Program-made: the position numbers and the translations under genes
Source of the DNA: Thioalkalivibrio sp.
GTDB lineage: Bacteria; Pseudomonadota; Gammaproteobacteria; Ectothiorhodospirales; Ectothiorhodospiraceae
Direction of reading: 5' to 3'
Length of the DNA: 23,341 bases
Assembly (NCBI GenBank): GCA_003553165.1
Contig: PUOZ01000035.1
Coordinates: 1 to 23,341, forward strand
Notes under the pieces: model-generated
What the model was told of the DNA's origin: nothing
Seen by the model: the letters and a program-made list of their open reading frames with translations, nothing else
The model's database searches: none
Part shown: piece after piece, positions 8,089 through 15,022 of the stretch
Numbering within the stretch: the first letter of the stretch is position 1
How the letters are laid out: the number at the start of each line of letters is the position of its first letter

Positions 8089-8541
8089 ATGGTACCCATG
8101 CGCATTCCGTTCGTGATCTGGGCAGGCTTCCTGCTGGTTCTGCTGCTGGCCGCGGGCGCGAGCCACGCCAACGAGGTCGAGTTCGATCGCCACGTCATCC
8201 ACTACAACGTGGTGAACACCACCTTCCTGTCACCCGATGTGGCGAGGGCCTACAACATCCGCCGCAGCAGCAGGAGGGCGCTGGTCAACATCGTGATCAT
8301 GAAGCGTGAAGGGGACGCGATGGAATCGGTTCCCGGCAGCGTCAGTGGACATGCGGTAAATCTCAACCGGCAAGTACGCAACCTGAGCTTCCGCCAGGTA
8401 CGGGACGGGGATGCCTACTATCACCTGGCCGAGGTCGCGGTGCGCCCCGGAGAGGTCCTGGACTTCAACCTGCGCATCTCGGCCGCCGGGGACGACGAAA
8501 CCATGCCGGTGAACTTCCGCCAGAGCTTCTACCGCCACTGA
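8089..8541 (+). CDS. Exported DUF4426 domain protein
   Basis: The 150-residue protein starts with a hydrophobic signal peptide (core FVIWAGFLLVLLLAAG, likely cut after ASHA), so it is expected in the periplasm. The mature part matches DUF4426 in layout: an opening HVIHYNVVNTTFLSPDVARAY, a middle NIVIMK, and an ending with VNFRQSFY. The family is a small beta-rich domain of unknown role, usually near yggT and metXW in Pseudomonas and relatives. AAGGAG at 8075-8080 lies 8 bp before the ATG chosen; a GTG two codons upstream and an ATG three codons downstream are alternatives. In contrast to Pseudomonas, no metX or metW lies between yggT and this gene. Confidence 0.85.
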   Translation: MVPMRIPFVIWAGFLLVLLLAAGASHANEVEFDRHVIHYNVVNTTFLSPDVARAYNIRRSSRRALVNIVIMKREGDAMESVPGSVSGHAVNLNRQVRNLSFRQVRDGDAYYHLAEVAVRPGEVLDFNLRISAAGDDETMPVNFRQSFYRH

Positions 8542-8550
8542 CCCCGGTAA

Positions 8551-9480
8551 AAGGGCTTTTCACCACGAAGAACACGAAGACACGAAGGTTGGGGGGTGCT
8601 GCCGCATCCCCTCACCAACGGTAACGGCCCCCCAAGCCGCTTGCCCGACCACACACCAAAAACCATTCCCTGCTTCGTGGCCTTCGTGTCCTTCGTGGTG
8701 AATAACGCCCTTGCCCTGGTCCGGCCTGCGAAAGAGCTTTTCACCACGAAGAACACGAAGACCACGAAGGTTGGGGGGTGCTGCCGCATCCCCTCGCCAA
8801 CGGTCACGGCCTCCCAAACCGCTTGCCCGACCACACACCAAAAACCATTCCCTGCTTCGTGGTCTTCGTGTCCTTCGTGGTAAATAACGCCCTTGCCTTG
8901 GTCCGGCCTGCGAAAGGGCTTTTCACCACGAAGAACGCGAAGACACGAAGATTTGGGGCTGCTGCCGCATCCCTTGGCCAAAGGTAACGGCCTCCGAAAC
9001 CGCTGGCCCAAACGGCGTACCAGCCCCATTTCCCCCTTCCCGGTCTTCCCGGTCTTCCCGGTGAGCGGCCATTTCACCGAGTTGGGCGATGGCAAGGGCG
9101 TGGTTTACCGGGAAGACCGGAGAGACCGAGAAGGTTTTTTGGGAGAGGGGTGCCTCGCCGATTTCCTCGCCACGGTCTTGGCAAGAGGCCAGCGCCGATC
9201 GTGAAACGGTCGCTCTCTCGAACCGCTTGCCCGAGCCCCGCACCCCATTCCCTGCTTCGTGGTCTTCGTGTCCTTCGTGGTAAATAACGCCCTTGCCCTG
9301 GTCCGGCCTGCGAAAGAGCTTTTCACCACGAAGAACGCGAAGACCACGAAGGTTGGGGGGTGCTGCCGCATCCCCTCGCCAACGGTCACGGCCTCCAAAA
9401 CCGCTTGCCCAAACGCCGTACCAGCCCCGTTCCCCTCTTCGTGTCTTCGTGGCCTTCGTGGTGAATAACGCCCTTGCCCT
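8551..9480. repeat. Tandem array of about 180-bp dyad repeat units, two arm types
   Basis: Five related units fill the whole gap between the DUF4426 gene and the next gene. Forward arms begin near 8559, 8740, 8922, 9104 and 9322; reverse arms near 8673, 8855, 9036, 9255 and 9437. Most arms are three copies of a 9-bp period (CCACGAAGA forward, CTTCGTGGT reverse). The pair at 9036/9104 uses a second period (CTTCCCGGT/ACCGGGAAG). Between arms lie homologous cores containing TGCTGCCGCATCCC and AACCGCTTGCCC, and linkers containing AACGCCCTTGCCCTGGTCC. Open frames across it give low-complexity HEGHEDHE or FTTKNTKT peptides and are not taken as genes. There are no unique spacers, so it is not CRISPR. 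Confidence 0.9.
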
Positions 9481-9490
9481 TGCCCAGACG

Positions 9491-10153
9491 TCAGAGGAGG
9501 AGCGTGAAGATTCGCCAGAGCCCGTAGGCGATGAGAAGCGCCCCGGCCCCCTGCCGCACGAGTTGATTGCGCGCGAAGCGCGCCAGCCTTGCCGCGAACA
9601 GGCCCATCAGCATCAGGTTGGGCAGGGTGCCCAGGGCAAATGCCGCCATCAGCAGCGCACCGTCCGCGGCACTGCCCGCCGAAAGCGCCCACACAAGCAC
9701 GCTGTAGACGAGGCCACAGGGAAGCCAGCCCCAGATCCCGCCGACCACGAAGGCCTGCCCCGCATGCCGCACGGGGATGAAACGTCGCCCCAATGGCTCG
9801 ATCCGCTTCCAGACGCGGCCGCCGACCTGCTCCAGCCGGGCCAGGACCGGCCACCAGCCGGCGAGATAAAGCCCGAGCAGGATCAGAAATACGGCGGCGA
9901 GCAGCTCCAGGATTCGCTGCCCCTGCGGCATGGCGCCGAGCAGAGCCGCGCCCAGCAGGCCGGCCAGCGCGCCCGCGACCACGTAACTGCTCATGCGTCC
10001 GAGGTTGTAGGCGAGCAGGCGCGGCCAGGCGGGCGAATCCGAACCGGCGTGGCTCAACGAAATCGCCCCGACGATGCCCCCGCACATGCCCAGGCAATGC
10101 ACACCCCCGAGCACGCCGACGGCGAAGGCCGCGACAAGAACCCCAGGATCCAT
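9491..10153 (-). CDS. TauE/SafE-like (HCxxMCGG) polytopic membrane protein
   Basis: The 220-residue protein has about six membrane segments. In the first, GGVHCLGMCGGIVGA carries the HCxxMCGG motif, and near residue 145 WGWLPCGLVYSVLVWALSAG carries PCG. The C-terminal half has AFALGTLPNL. These mark the compact COG2836-type family, annotated as sulfite exporter TauE/SafE or cytochrome-biogenesis-like membrane protein, often found near cbb3 oxidase and copper genes. The paired Cys and His residues in the membrane suggest metal or thiol chemistry; the substrate is unknown. The ATG at 10153 is preferred over a TTG one codon upstream; GAGGGGA lies about 7 bp before it. No cco genes are in the window. 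Confidence 0.85.
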   Translation of the reverse strand: MDPGVLVAAFAVGVLGGVHCLGMCGGIVGAISLSHAGSDSPAWPRLLAYNLGRMSSYVVAGALAGLLGAALLGAMPQGQRILELLAAVFLILLGLYLAGWWPVLARLEQVGGRVWKRIEPLGRRFIPVRHAGQAFVVGGIWGWLPCGLVYSVLVWALSAGSAADGALLMAAFALGTLPNLMLMGLFAARLARFARNQLVRQGAGALLIAYGLWRIFTLLL

Positions 10154-10243
10154 CAACGCTCCCCTCTACCGCCGCAGGTGCAGCGCAGAGCCGGAGCTGC
10201 ATCCGATACGATAGCCGATGCCTGCGGCGCATCGGGGGAGGCT

Positions 10244-10302
10244 AGTACTCGGTCAAGGCGATATCTTCGCATTCAGCGAACATATCACCTTGACCGAGCA
10301 CT
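10244..10302. repeat. Long near-perfect palindrome between hspQ and the TauE-like gene
   Basis: The arms 10248-10270 and 10276-10298 match at 21 of 23 positions when one is reverse-complemented (left arm begins CTCGGTCAAGGCGATATC), with a 5-base loop ATTCA. Three further outer base pairs follow one mismatch, giving 10244-10302. No T-run follows on either strand, so it is not a standard intrinsic terminator. It lies in the 253-bp gap (10154-10406) between two minus-strand genes. A weaker 6-bp hairpin lies at 10372-10389 close to the hspQ stop. No other gene is visible in the gap. Confidence 0.75.
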
Positions 10303-10406
10303 CGACAGGCGTTGTTCAGTCTCGCGCGATTGTGCACGATCAGCACGGTTTGCTCATTGGTGGCCCCGGCCGCCGCGAGGAACCGCGGCCTTCCCGCCGA
10401 CAGCGG

Positions 10407-10718
10407 TCAGTTCAGCAGGTATTGGGGCTCGTAGCGACCTTCGTCGAAATGGCGGAAAAACTGCTCGATTCCCGGGTGATCCACCGGGGAGTCATCGGTA
10501 TCCGGATGCATGCTCTCCTCGGCCACGTAGACCCGTTCTTCGGAACCATCGACCAGGATGTAGTACCACGGCTGCTCAGGAGAGGGCAGCGAGGCCCGGA
10601 CCTTGTCCGGCAGCTCCACCGGGGCCTGGAAGTGCTCGTCCACGTCGACCACGACGCCACGCATGTCGCCATCGCGGACATGGATGATCTGTCCAATTGA
10701 GAAAGAGGCATTGCGCAT
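10407..10718 (-). CDS. hspQ: Heat shock protein HspQ
   Basis: The 103-residue protein matches HspQ (YccV-like, hemimethylated-DNA-binding-type domain). Family features are F.IGQ.I near the start, RGVVVDVDEHF (residues 20-30), PWYYILVDG (50-58), and the VYVAEESM segment followed by DHPGIEQFF. In E. coli HspQ is heat-induced and acts as a specificity factor for Lon proteolysis. GAGGA lies 4 bases before the ATG. I could not identify a sigma-32-type promoter with confidence in the upstream 100 bp. It stands alone on the minus strand, flanked by repeat elements. Confidence 0.9.
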   Translation of the reverse strand: MRNASFSIGQIIHVRDGDMRGVVVDVDEHFQAPVELPDKVRASLPSPEQPWYYILVDGSEERVYVAEESMHPDTDDSPVDHPGIEQFFRHFDEGRYEPQYLLN

Positions 10719-10839
10719 AGCGTCCTCGCGATTGATTTCAGTTAGCTCATATCATTAGGGCAACGGCGCGGGATTCCAGTTCAACCCCATCGGTTCTGCA
10801 GGTTCGAAAAGGCGGTCGACAGCCCGCGTGAAGGGCGCA

Positions 10840-11153
10840 TTCACCACGAAGAACACGAAGACCACGAAGGTTTTGAGGGGATGGGGCCGCCGTCGACCAT
10901 GCCACCGCCGCTCTGCCGAACCGCTTGCCCAAACGACGTACCAAACCCCATTTCCCACTTCCCGGTCTCACCGGTCTTCCCGGTAAACCAGGCCCTTGAC
11001 CTCGCCCAGCCCGATGAAAGGAATACTCACCGGGAAGACCGGGAAGGTTTTTAGGGGATGGGTGCCTGGGCGATTTCCTCGCCACGATCCTGGCAAGAGG
11101 CCAGCACCCCAAACCCCCTTCCCCTCTTCGTGCCTTCGTGGTCTTCGTGGTAA
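10840..11153. repeat. Second dyad repeat cluster, nested two-type arms
   Basis: In the 483-bp gap between hspQ and the yrfG-like gene, arms occur in this order: CACGAAG-type forward (10840-10870), CCGG-type reverse (10958-10989), CCGG-type forward (11027-11047), and CACGAAG-type reverse (11125-11153). The core of the first unit has CCGCTTGCCCAAACGACGTA, shared with the array at 8551-9480. The core of the second has CGATTTCCTCGCCACG, shared with the fourth unit there. So this cluster is homologous to the 8922-9284 section of the larger array. No gene is visible in the gap. Confidence 0.88.
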
Positions 11154-11201
11154 ACAATCCCTTCACGGCGAGGGAGAAAGACACGACCCGAGTGCACGGC
11201 A

Positions 11202-11921
11202 TCAGGGATGCAGAAAGCGATCCGGCAGCAGTTCGGCCAGGCTCTCGAGCAGCGGAAAATGCGCGGATTCCATCGCCGGTCCCTGGCTGTCCGGGTAGCG
11301 CATGCCCCGCAGGTGACGCACGCCCGCGTCGCGGGCCGTGGACAATGCCGCCAGGTTGTCGTCCACTAGCAGGGTGCGGCCCGGTTCGTAGCGTTCCACG
11401 GTCTGCAGCCGATCCCAGAAACACGCCTCTTCCTTCGCGCAGTTCAGCGCATGGGCGGACACCACCTGGTCCAGGTGATCGGCGACGCCGGTGTGGGCGT
11501 GCTTGAAGGCCAGCACCTGCGGATGCGCGTTGGTCACCAGAATCAGCCGCTTCCCCTGCATCCGGAGCGTATCGAGGACGTGCAGCGCGTGCGGCTGATA
11601 GGCGATGTGCCCCACCAGCCGCTGCTTCAGGGCCAGCAGGTCAAGGCCGGTGAACCCGACCCAGTAGTCCAGGCAATACCACTGCAGTTGACCGCGAATC
11701 CGGTCCATCTCGGCCAGCAGGCGCTGGCGCGCCAGATCCGGCTCATGGGCGTGCAAAAGTGCATACTCGGCGGGGATCAGTTCACGCCAGAAGCGGTTGT
11801 CGAAATGCAGATCGAGCAGCGTCCCGTCCATGTCGAACAGGACCGTATCGATCTTCGCCCAGGGCGGGATTGCAGCCTGCGGTGCATTCACCGGATTTTT
11901 TGACGCGTTTGCGATGTCCAT
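11202..11921 (-). CDS. yrfG: HAD-family GMP/IMP nucleotidase (YrfG-like)
   Basis: The 239-residue protein is a haloacid-dehalogenase-fold phosphatase. The nucleophile motif is FDMDGTLLDLHFDN (D30 and D32), followed by the cap segment with WYCLDYW, motif II LVTNAHP, motif III K in CAKEEACFW, and the acidic motif LLVDDN. WYCLDYW, TNAHP and HTG...HLD are typical of YrfG, which dephosphorylates GMP and IMP in E. coli. The N-terminus is about 10 residues longer than in E. coli; a GTG at codon 11 (11891) is an alternative start. It is divergent from the next gene, with only 35 bp between start codons. Confidence 0.9.
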   Translation of the reverse strand: MDIANASKNPVNAPQAAIPPWAKIDTVLFDMDGTLLDLHFDNRFWRELIPAEYALLHAHEPDLARQRLLAEMDRIRGQLQWYCLDYWVGFTGLDLLALKQRLVGHIAYQPHALHVLDTLRMQGKRLILVTNAHPQVLAFKHAHTGVADHLDQVVSAHALNCAKEEACFWDRLQTVERYEPGRTLLVDDNLAALSTARDAGVRHLRGMRYPDSQGPAMESAHFPLLESLAELLPDRFLHP

Positions 11922-11956
11922 GCGTAATACTCGGAAAAAGCAGAGAGGATGTCATC

Positions 11957-12649
11957 ATGCCTGCCAGATCAAACCCGCGCCTCGGCGGTCTCGCCGCCAC
12001 CGGCCTGATCGCCGCGCTCGCTCTGCAGCTGACCGCCGGCGCGAGCGACGACCCCTTCGACGATGACAGCCTGTGGGAGACGCCCGGGGCTGACAGCAAT
12101 CGCGGCACGCTCAACTTCCTCGGCGACGCGCCGGACGGACGCGTGCATCACCACGAAAACCAGATCACGGTGGCGGCAAGCAGCCTCGACGACGGCTGGG
12201 TCAACCTGCGTCAGTGCCACCGCGACATCGACCGCGTGGGCCGGGCACAGATTCTCTACAATGCTGCCACGACCCGGGAAATCGAGATCGAATCGCAGAG
12301 CAACATCGAGGAAACCTGGGTCGAGGGCGCCAGCGTGCAGCTGCGCCGGATTCAGCCAGATGCAGAGCTGTGCATCCGGGCGCGTTCACAGATGCTGAAG
12401 ATCCTTGACGACGGCAGTTATGCACTCGAGAACGGGCCGTTCATGCGCCGTTACCTCGACGGCTACTTCCCCATGCGCGTGACCGTCGCGGTGAACTGGG
12501 GTGACCTGGGCCTTGCCCTGGCGCGCAGCGAACCAGAGTCGCAACCCGGATTCCTGGTCACGGAATCAGAGCACGGAGTGATCATCGATGCCACGTTCGA
12601 GGGCCGGCTGACGACGGTGCTGCGCCTGGTGAACGGCGACCGGCCCTGA
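11957..12649 (+). CDS. Uncharacterised exported protein
   Basis: I do not recognise this 230-residue protein. It has a signal peptide (core GLAATGLIAALALQLTAGA, likely cut near ASD), then an acidic stretch DDPFDDDSLWE. The mature domain appears beta-rich, with two cysteines: one in LRQCHRDIDR (near residue 89) and one in DAELCIRAR (near 139). These could form a disulfide in the periplasm. The middle segment reads like a conserved fold rather than low complexity (YNAATTREIEIES, RYLDGYFPMRVTVAVNW). GAGAGG lies about 7 bp before the ATG. It is followed after 6 bp by nudE, so co-transcription is likely. A yrfG-nudE neighbourhood is normal, but this exported gene inside it is not one I can name. 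Confidence 0.8.
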   Translation: MPARSNPRLGGLAATGLIAALALQLTAGASDDPFDDDSLWETPGADSNRGTLNFLGDAPDGRVHHHENQITVAASSLDDGWVNLRQCHRDIDRVGRAQILYNAATTREIEIESQSNIEETWVEGASVQLRRIQPDAELCIRARSQMLKILDDGSYALENGPFMRRYLDGYFPMRVTVAVNWGDLGLALARSEPESQPGFLVTESEHGVIIDATFEGRLTTVLRLVNGDRP

Positions 12650-12655
12650 CTGCGG

Positions 12656-13210
12656 ATGAGCCGCTCCAAGCCCGCCGTACACGAACGCCGGACCGTGGCA
12701 CGGAGCCGGCTGTTCGAGGTCGAGGAAATGCATCTGGAATTCAGCAACGGCGTCCGGACGTGCTACGAGCGGCTCGTGGGGGGCAGCGGAGGCGCCGTGG
12801 TGATCGTGCCGATGCTCGATCCGGAGACCGTGCTGCTGATCCGCGAATATGCGGCCGGCACCGACCGCTACGAAGTCGGCCTGCCGAAGGGAAAGGTCGA
12901 GGCCGACGAGGACCTCCTGACTGCCGCCGACCGCGAAATCATGGAGGAGATCGGCTACGGAAGCCGCCGGCTGACTTACCTTGGGGCATTGTCGCTGGCA
13001 CCCGGCTACATGTCCCATACCTCGCACCTGGTTCTCGCCGAGGATCTGTACGAGGCGCGTGTCCCGGGTGACGAGCCGGAAGAGATCGAGGTCCTTCCCT
13101 GGCCCATTCGGGATCTGGGACGCCTGCTCGAGCGCGAGGACTGCTCGGAGGCACGCTCCATCGCCGGCCTGTTCATGGTGCGTGAGCGCTTGTTCGGGGG
13201 CGCCCGGTAG
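12656..13210 (+). CDS. nudE: ADP compounds hydrolase NudE (Nudix)
   Basis: The 184-residue protein has a full Nudix box at residues 79-101: G79-x5-E85-x7-R93-E94-x2-E97-E98-x-G100. It is preceded by LPKGK and followed by SLAPGYMSH, which marks the NudE subgroup that hydrolyses ADP-ribose, NADH and Ap3A in E. coli. Flanking segments VLLIREYAAGTDRYEVGLPK and IEVLPWPI fit the family. Neighbouring yrfG on the opposite strand agrees with the usual genomic setting. No strong ribosome binding site precedes the ATG; coupling to the gene 6 bp upstream would explain that. Confidence 0.92.
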   Translation: MSRSKPAVHERRTVARSRLFEVEEMHLEFSNGVRTCYERLVGGSGGAVVIVPMLDPETVLLIREYAAGTDRYEVGLPKGKVEADEDLLTAADREIMEEIGYGSRRLTYLGALSLAPGYMSHTSHLVLAEDLYEARVPGDEPEEIEVLPWPIRDLGRLLEREDCSEARSIAGLFMVRERLFGGAR

Positions 13211-13267
13211 GCGGAAAACAGAGATTCGGGAGGCCCCGCCCGCCCCTGCGGCCACCCTGTCTTGTGC

Positions 13268-13299
13268 AAAAAAGGTGCAGCCACCACCAGGGCTGCACC
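13268..13299 (-). terminator. Intrinsic terminator read on the minus strand
   Basis: GGTGCAGCC (13274-13282) and GGCTGCACC (13291-13299) form a perfect 9-bp stem with an 8-base loop. On the minus strand the stem is followed by six T (the A-run 13268-13273), the textbook form of a Rho-independent terminator. No minus-strand gene is known upstream of it (to its right). On the plus strand no T-run follows, so it should not end the nudE transcript by this mechanism. Confidence 0.7.
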
Positions 13300-13519
13300 G
13301 TAACGGGGCCCCAAAACGGCGCTTGGCTCATCGCGCCCGCATGTGGATCGGTCGACACCGACAAAATCCCAGCTGCAAACACCTGCGGGCGGACGATTGT
13401 TCCCGCAGGACCCGCTCGCGCTGCCCTGGAGCTGCAGGGAGCCGGACCCTTCTGACCGAATCCCGGCACATTTCCTGCTTGGGGAACTTGAGCCGATCCC
13501 CTGTCTGGAGCAGCCACCC
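13300..13519. other. Gene-free interval upstream of the allophanate hydrolase gene; possible leader or small RNA
   Basis: With the terminator this makes a 309-bp gap. It contains further stems: CCTGCGGG/CCCGCAGG (13382-13389 with 13402-13409) and TCGGT/ACCGA (13348-13352 with 13357-13361). It could be the 5' leader of the downstream urea operon, or the body of a minus-strand small RNA ending at 13268. I checked by eye for ykkC/guanidine-I riboswitch motifs and for known structural RNAs and found none. No promoter could be assigned. Confidence 0.3.
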
Positions 13520-15022
13520 GTGTCCAGTCTACCTTCAACCGGTCGAACCGTCGCCGAATGGACAGAAGCCGCCCGCAGCGATTTCGCAGCGGCGGCGGAA
13601 TCGCTGCGGGCGCTGCGCGAGCACCTCGACACGGGCTCAAATGCCTGGATCAGCCGCATCCCGGCGGAGCGCCTGGAGGAACAGATCCGGAGGCTGCAGA
13701 AACTGCCGTCATCACTGCCCTTGTACGGCGTCCCGTTTGCCGTCAAGGATAACTTCGACGCGGCGGGGTGGCCGACCACCGCAGGCTGTCCCGGCTTTGC
13801 CTACCACCCTGCGAACAGCGCCCCTGCGGTGGCGAGGCTCGAGGCCGCCGGGGCGGTGCTGGTCGGCAAGACCAACCTCGATCAGTTCGCCACGGGCCTC
13901 GCGGGGACCCGCTCCCCTTACGGCGCAGTCGTCAATCCCTTCGATCGCGCCTACGTCGCCGGCGGCTCCAGCGCCGGTTCCGCGGTGGCGGTCGCCGAGG
14001 GACTGGTCCCATTGGCGCTGGGCACCGATGCCGCGGGCTCGGGCCGGATCCCGGCGGGCTTCAACAACGTCGTCGGGCTGAAGACGACCCGCGGTCGCTG
14101 CAGCAAGCAGGGCGTGGTGCCGGCCTGCCCCTCCCTGGACTGCATCGCCGTGTTCGCCTTGACGGCGGACGACGCCGGGCTCGCTCTCGATGTGATCGAG
14201 GGATACGACCCCGATGATCCATGGTCGCGTTCCGATCCGACCACCGACTCCGCCCCATTGATTCCAAAGAGTCTCGCGATCCCCCAATCCACCGAGTGGT
14301 TCGGCGACAACCGCGCCGAACTGGCGTGGCTTGGCACCATGGCCCGGATGGAGGACATGGGGATGACGTTGCATGCCGTCGACTTCACCCCCCTGTTCGA
14401 ACTGGCCTCACTGCTCTACCACGGACCCTGGGTGGCGGAACGGCACGCCGCACTGGGCGGCTTCATAGAGGCCCGTCCGGAGGCGGTGGACCCGGTGGTC
14501 CGCGCCATCATTGCCCGGGGCCGGGAATTCTCCGCCAGCGATGTGTTCGAGGCCCGGCAACGGCGCCAGGAATTGCTGCGCGAGGTCCGGGCGCTGTTCG
14601 CCCGCCACGATGCGCTGCTGGTGCCCACGGCGCCGAGCCATCCGCTCCTCACTGCAATCGCGGGCGAGCCCCTGGAACAGGACAGCCGGCTTGGCCGCTA
14701 CGCCAGCTTCGTGAACCTGGCCGACTGCTGCGCGCTGGCGGTTCCCGCAGGCTTTCGCGTCGATGGTCTGCCGTTCGGCATCAGCATGATCGCCCCGGCG
14801 TGGCAGGATCGGCGCCTGCTCGCCTGGGCCCGCGCATGGCAACGTCACGTCCCGTCCCTGCGCGGCGCCACCGGCATACCCGCACCGAGTGCGGGGGTGC
14901 CGCCTGCCCCCGCCGTCACCAAGCCACGCCTCGCCGTCGCCGGACCTTACCGGCCATTGTCAAGACACAGCGGCTGGCAGCAACAGTCCCACCTACCCAA
15001 CACCAAGGAGAAGCATGTATGA
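13520..15022 (+). CDS. atzF: Allophanate hydrolase, amidase domain only (AtzF-like)
   Basis: The 500-residue protein is an amidase-signature enzyme. The catalytic triad is visible as K76 (GVPFAVKDNFD), cis-S150 (VAGGSSAGSAV) and nucleophile S174 (GTDAAGSGRIPAGFNN). The segments TNLDQFATGL.GTRSPYG and VVPACPSLDC are typical of allophanate hydrolase, which splits allophanate to ammonia and CO2. The full enzyme has about 600 residues with a C-terminal decarboxylation domain. Here the amidase fold ends near residue 450 and is followed by a Pro/Ala-rich tail with no such domain. The GTG at 13520 is chosen because TGGAG lies about 9 bp upstream; the frame is open further left, but that part reads as non-coding. 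The stop overlaps the urtA start by 4 bp, placing it first in the urt operon. No urea carboxylase is in the window. Confidence 0.85.
   Translation: MSSLPSTGRTVAEWTEAARSDFAAAAESLRALREHLDTGSNAWISRIPAERLEEQIRRLQKLPSSLPLYGVPFAVKDNFDAAGWPTTAGCPGFAYHPANSAPAVARLEAAGAVLVGKTNLDQFATGLAGTRSPYGAVVNPFDRAYVAGGSSAGSAVAVAEGLVPLALGTDAAGSGRIPAGFNNVVGLKTTRGRCSKQGVVPACPSLDCIAVFALTADDAGLALDVIEGYDPDDPWSRSDPTTDSAPLIPKSLAIPQSTEWFGDNRAELAWLGTMARMEDMGMTLHAVDFTPLFELASLLYHGPWVAERHAALGGFIEARPEAVDPVVRAIIARGREFSASDVFEARQRRQELLREVRALFARHDALLVPTAPSHPLLTAIAGEPLEQDSRLGRYASFVNLADCCALAVPAGFRVDGLPFGISMIAPAWQDRRLLAWARAWQRHVPSLRGATGIPAPSAGVPPAPAVTKPRLAVAGPYRPLSRHSGWQQQSHLPNTKEKHV

Noticed and set aside
8529..9480. Several overlapping open frames on both strands (for example 8529-9095 minus, 8596-8883 plus, 8560-8841 minus)
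   Set aside because: They consist of repeat arms translated into HEGHEDHE or FTTKNTKTTK-type peptides plus repeat cores, have no ribosome binding sites, and are duplicated by each unit.
8551..9480. CRISPR array
   Set aside because: Units are about 180 bp with homologous cores and inverted arms; there are no short identical repeats with unique spacers and no cas genes.
9105..10232. 375-codon minus-strand frame spanning repeats and the TauE-like gene
   Set aside because: Its residues are out of frame with the well-formed six-helix protein at 9491-10153 and read as Arg/Gly/Ala-rich shadow plus repeat peptide.
10747..11424. 225-codon minus-strand frame across the second repeat cluster
   Set aside because: It runs through repeat arms and into the yrfG-like gene in a wrong frame; no start site or domain.
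13300..13519. ykkC/guanidine-I riboswitch ahead of the allophanate hydrolase
   Set aside because: Considered because of the gene context, but the conserved core segments of that class were not found by eye on the plus strand.
14221..15018. Upstream open extension of the urtA frame (697 codons in total)
   Set aside because: It overlaps the amidase in another frame with Arg/Gly/Pro-rich nonsense; urtA has a clear signal peptide and AAGGAG site at 15005-15010.
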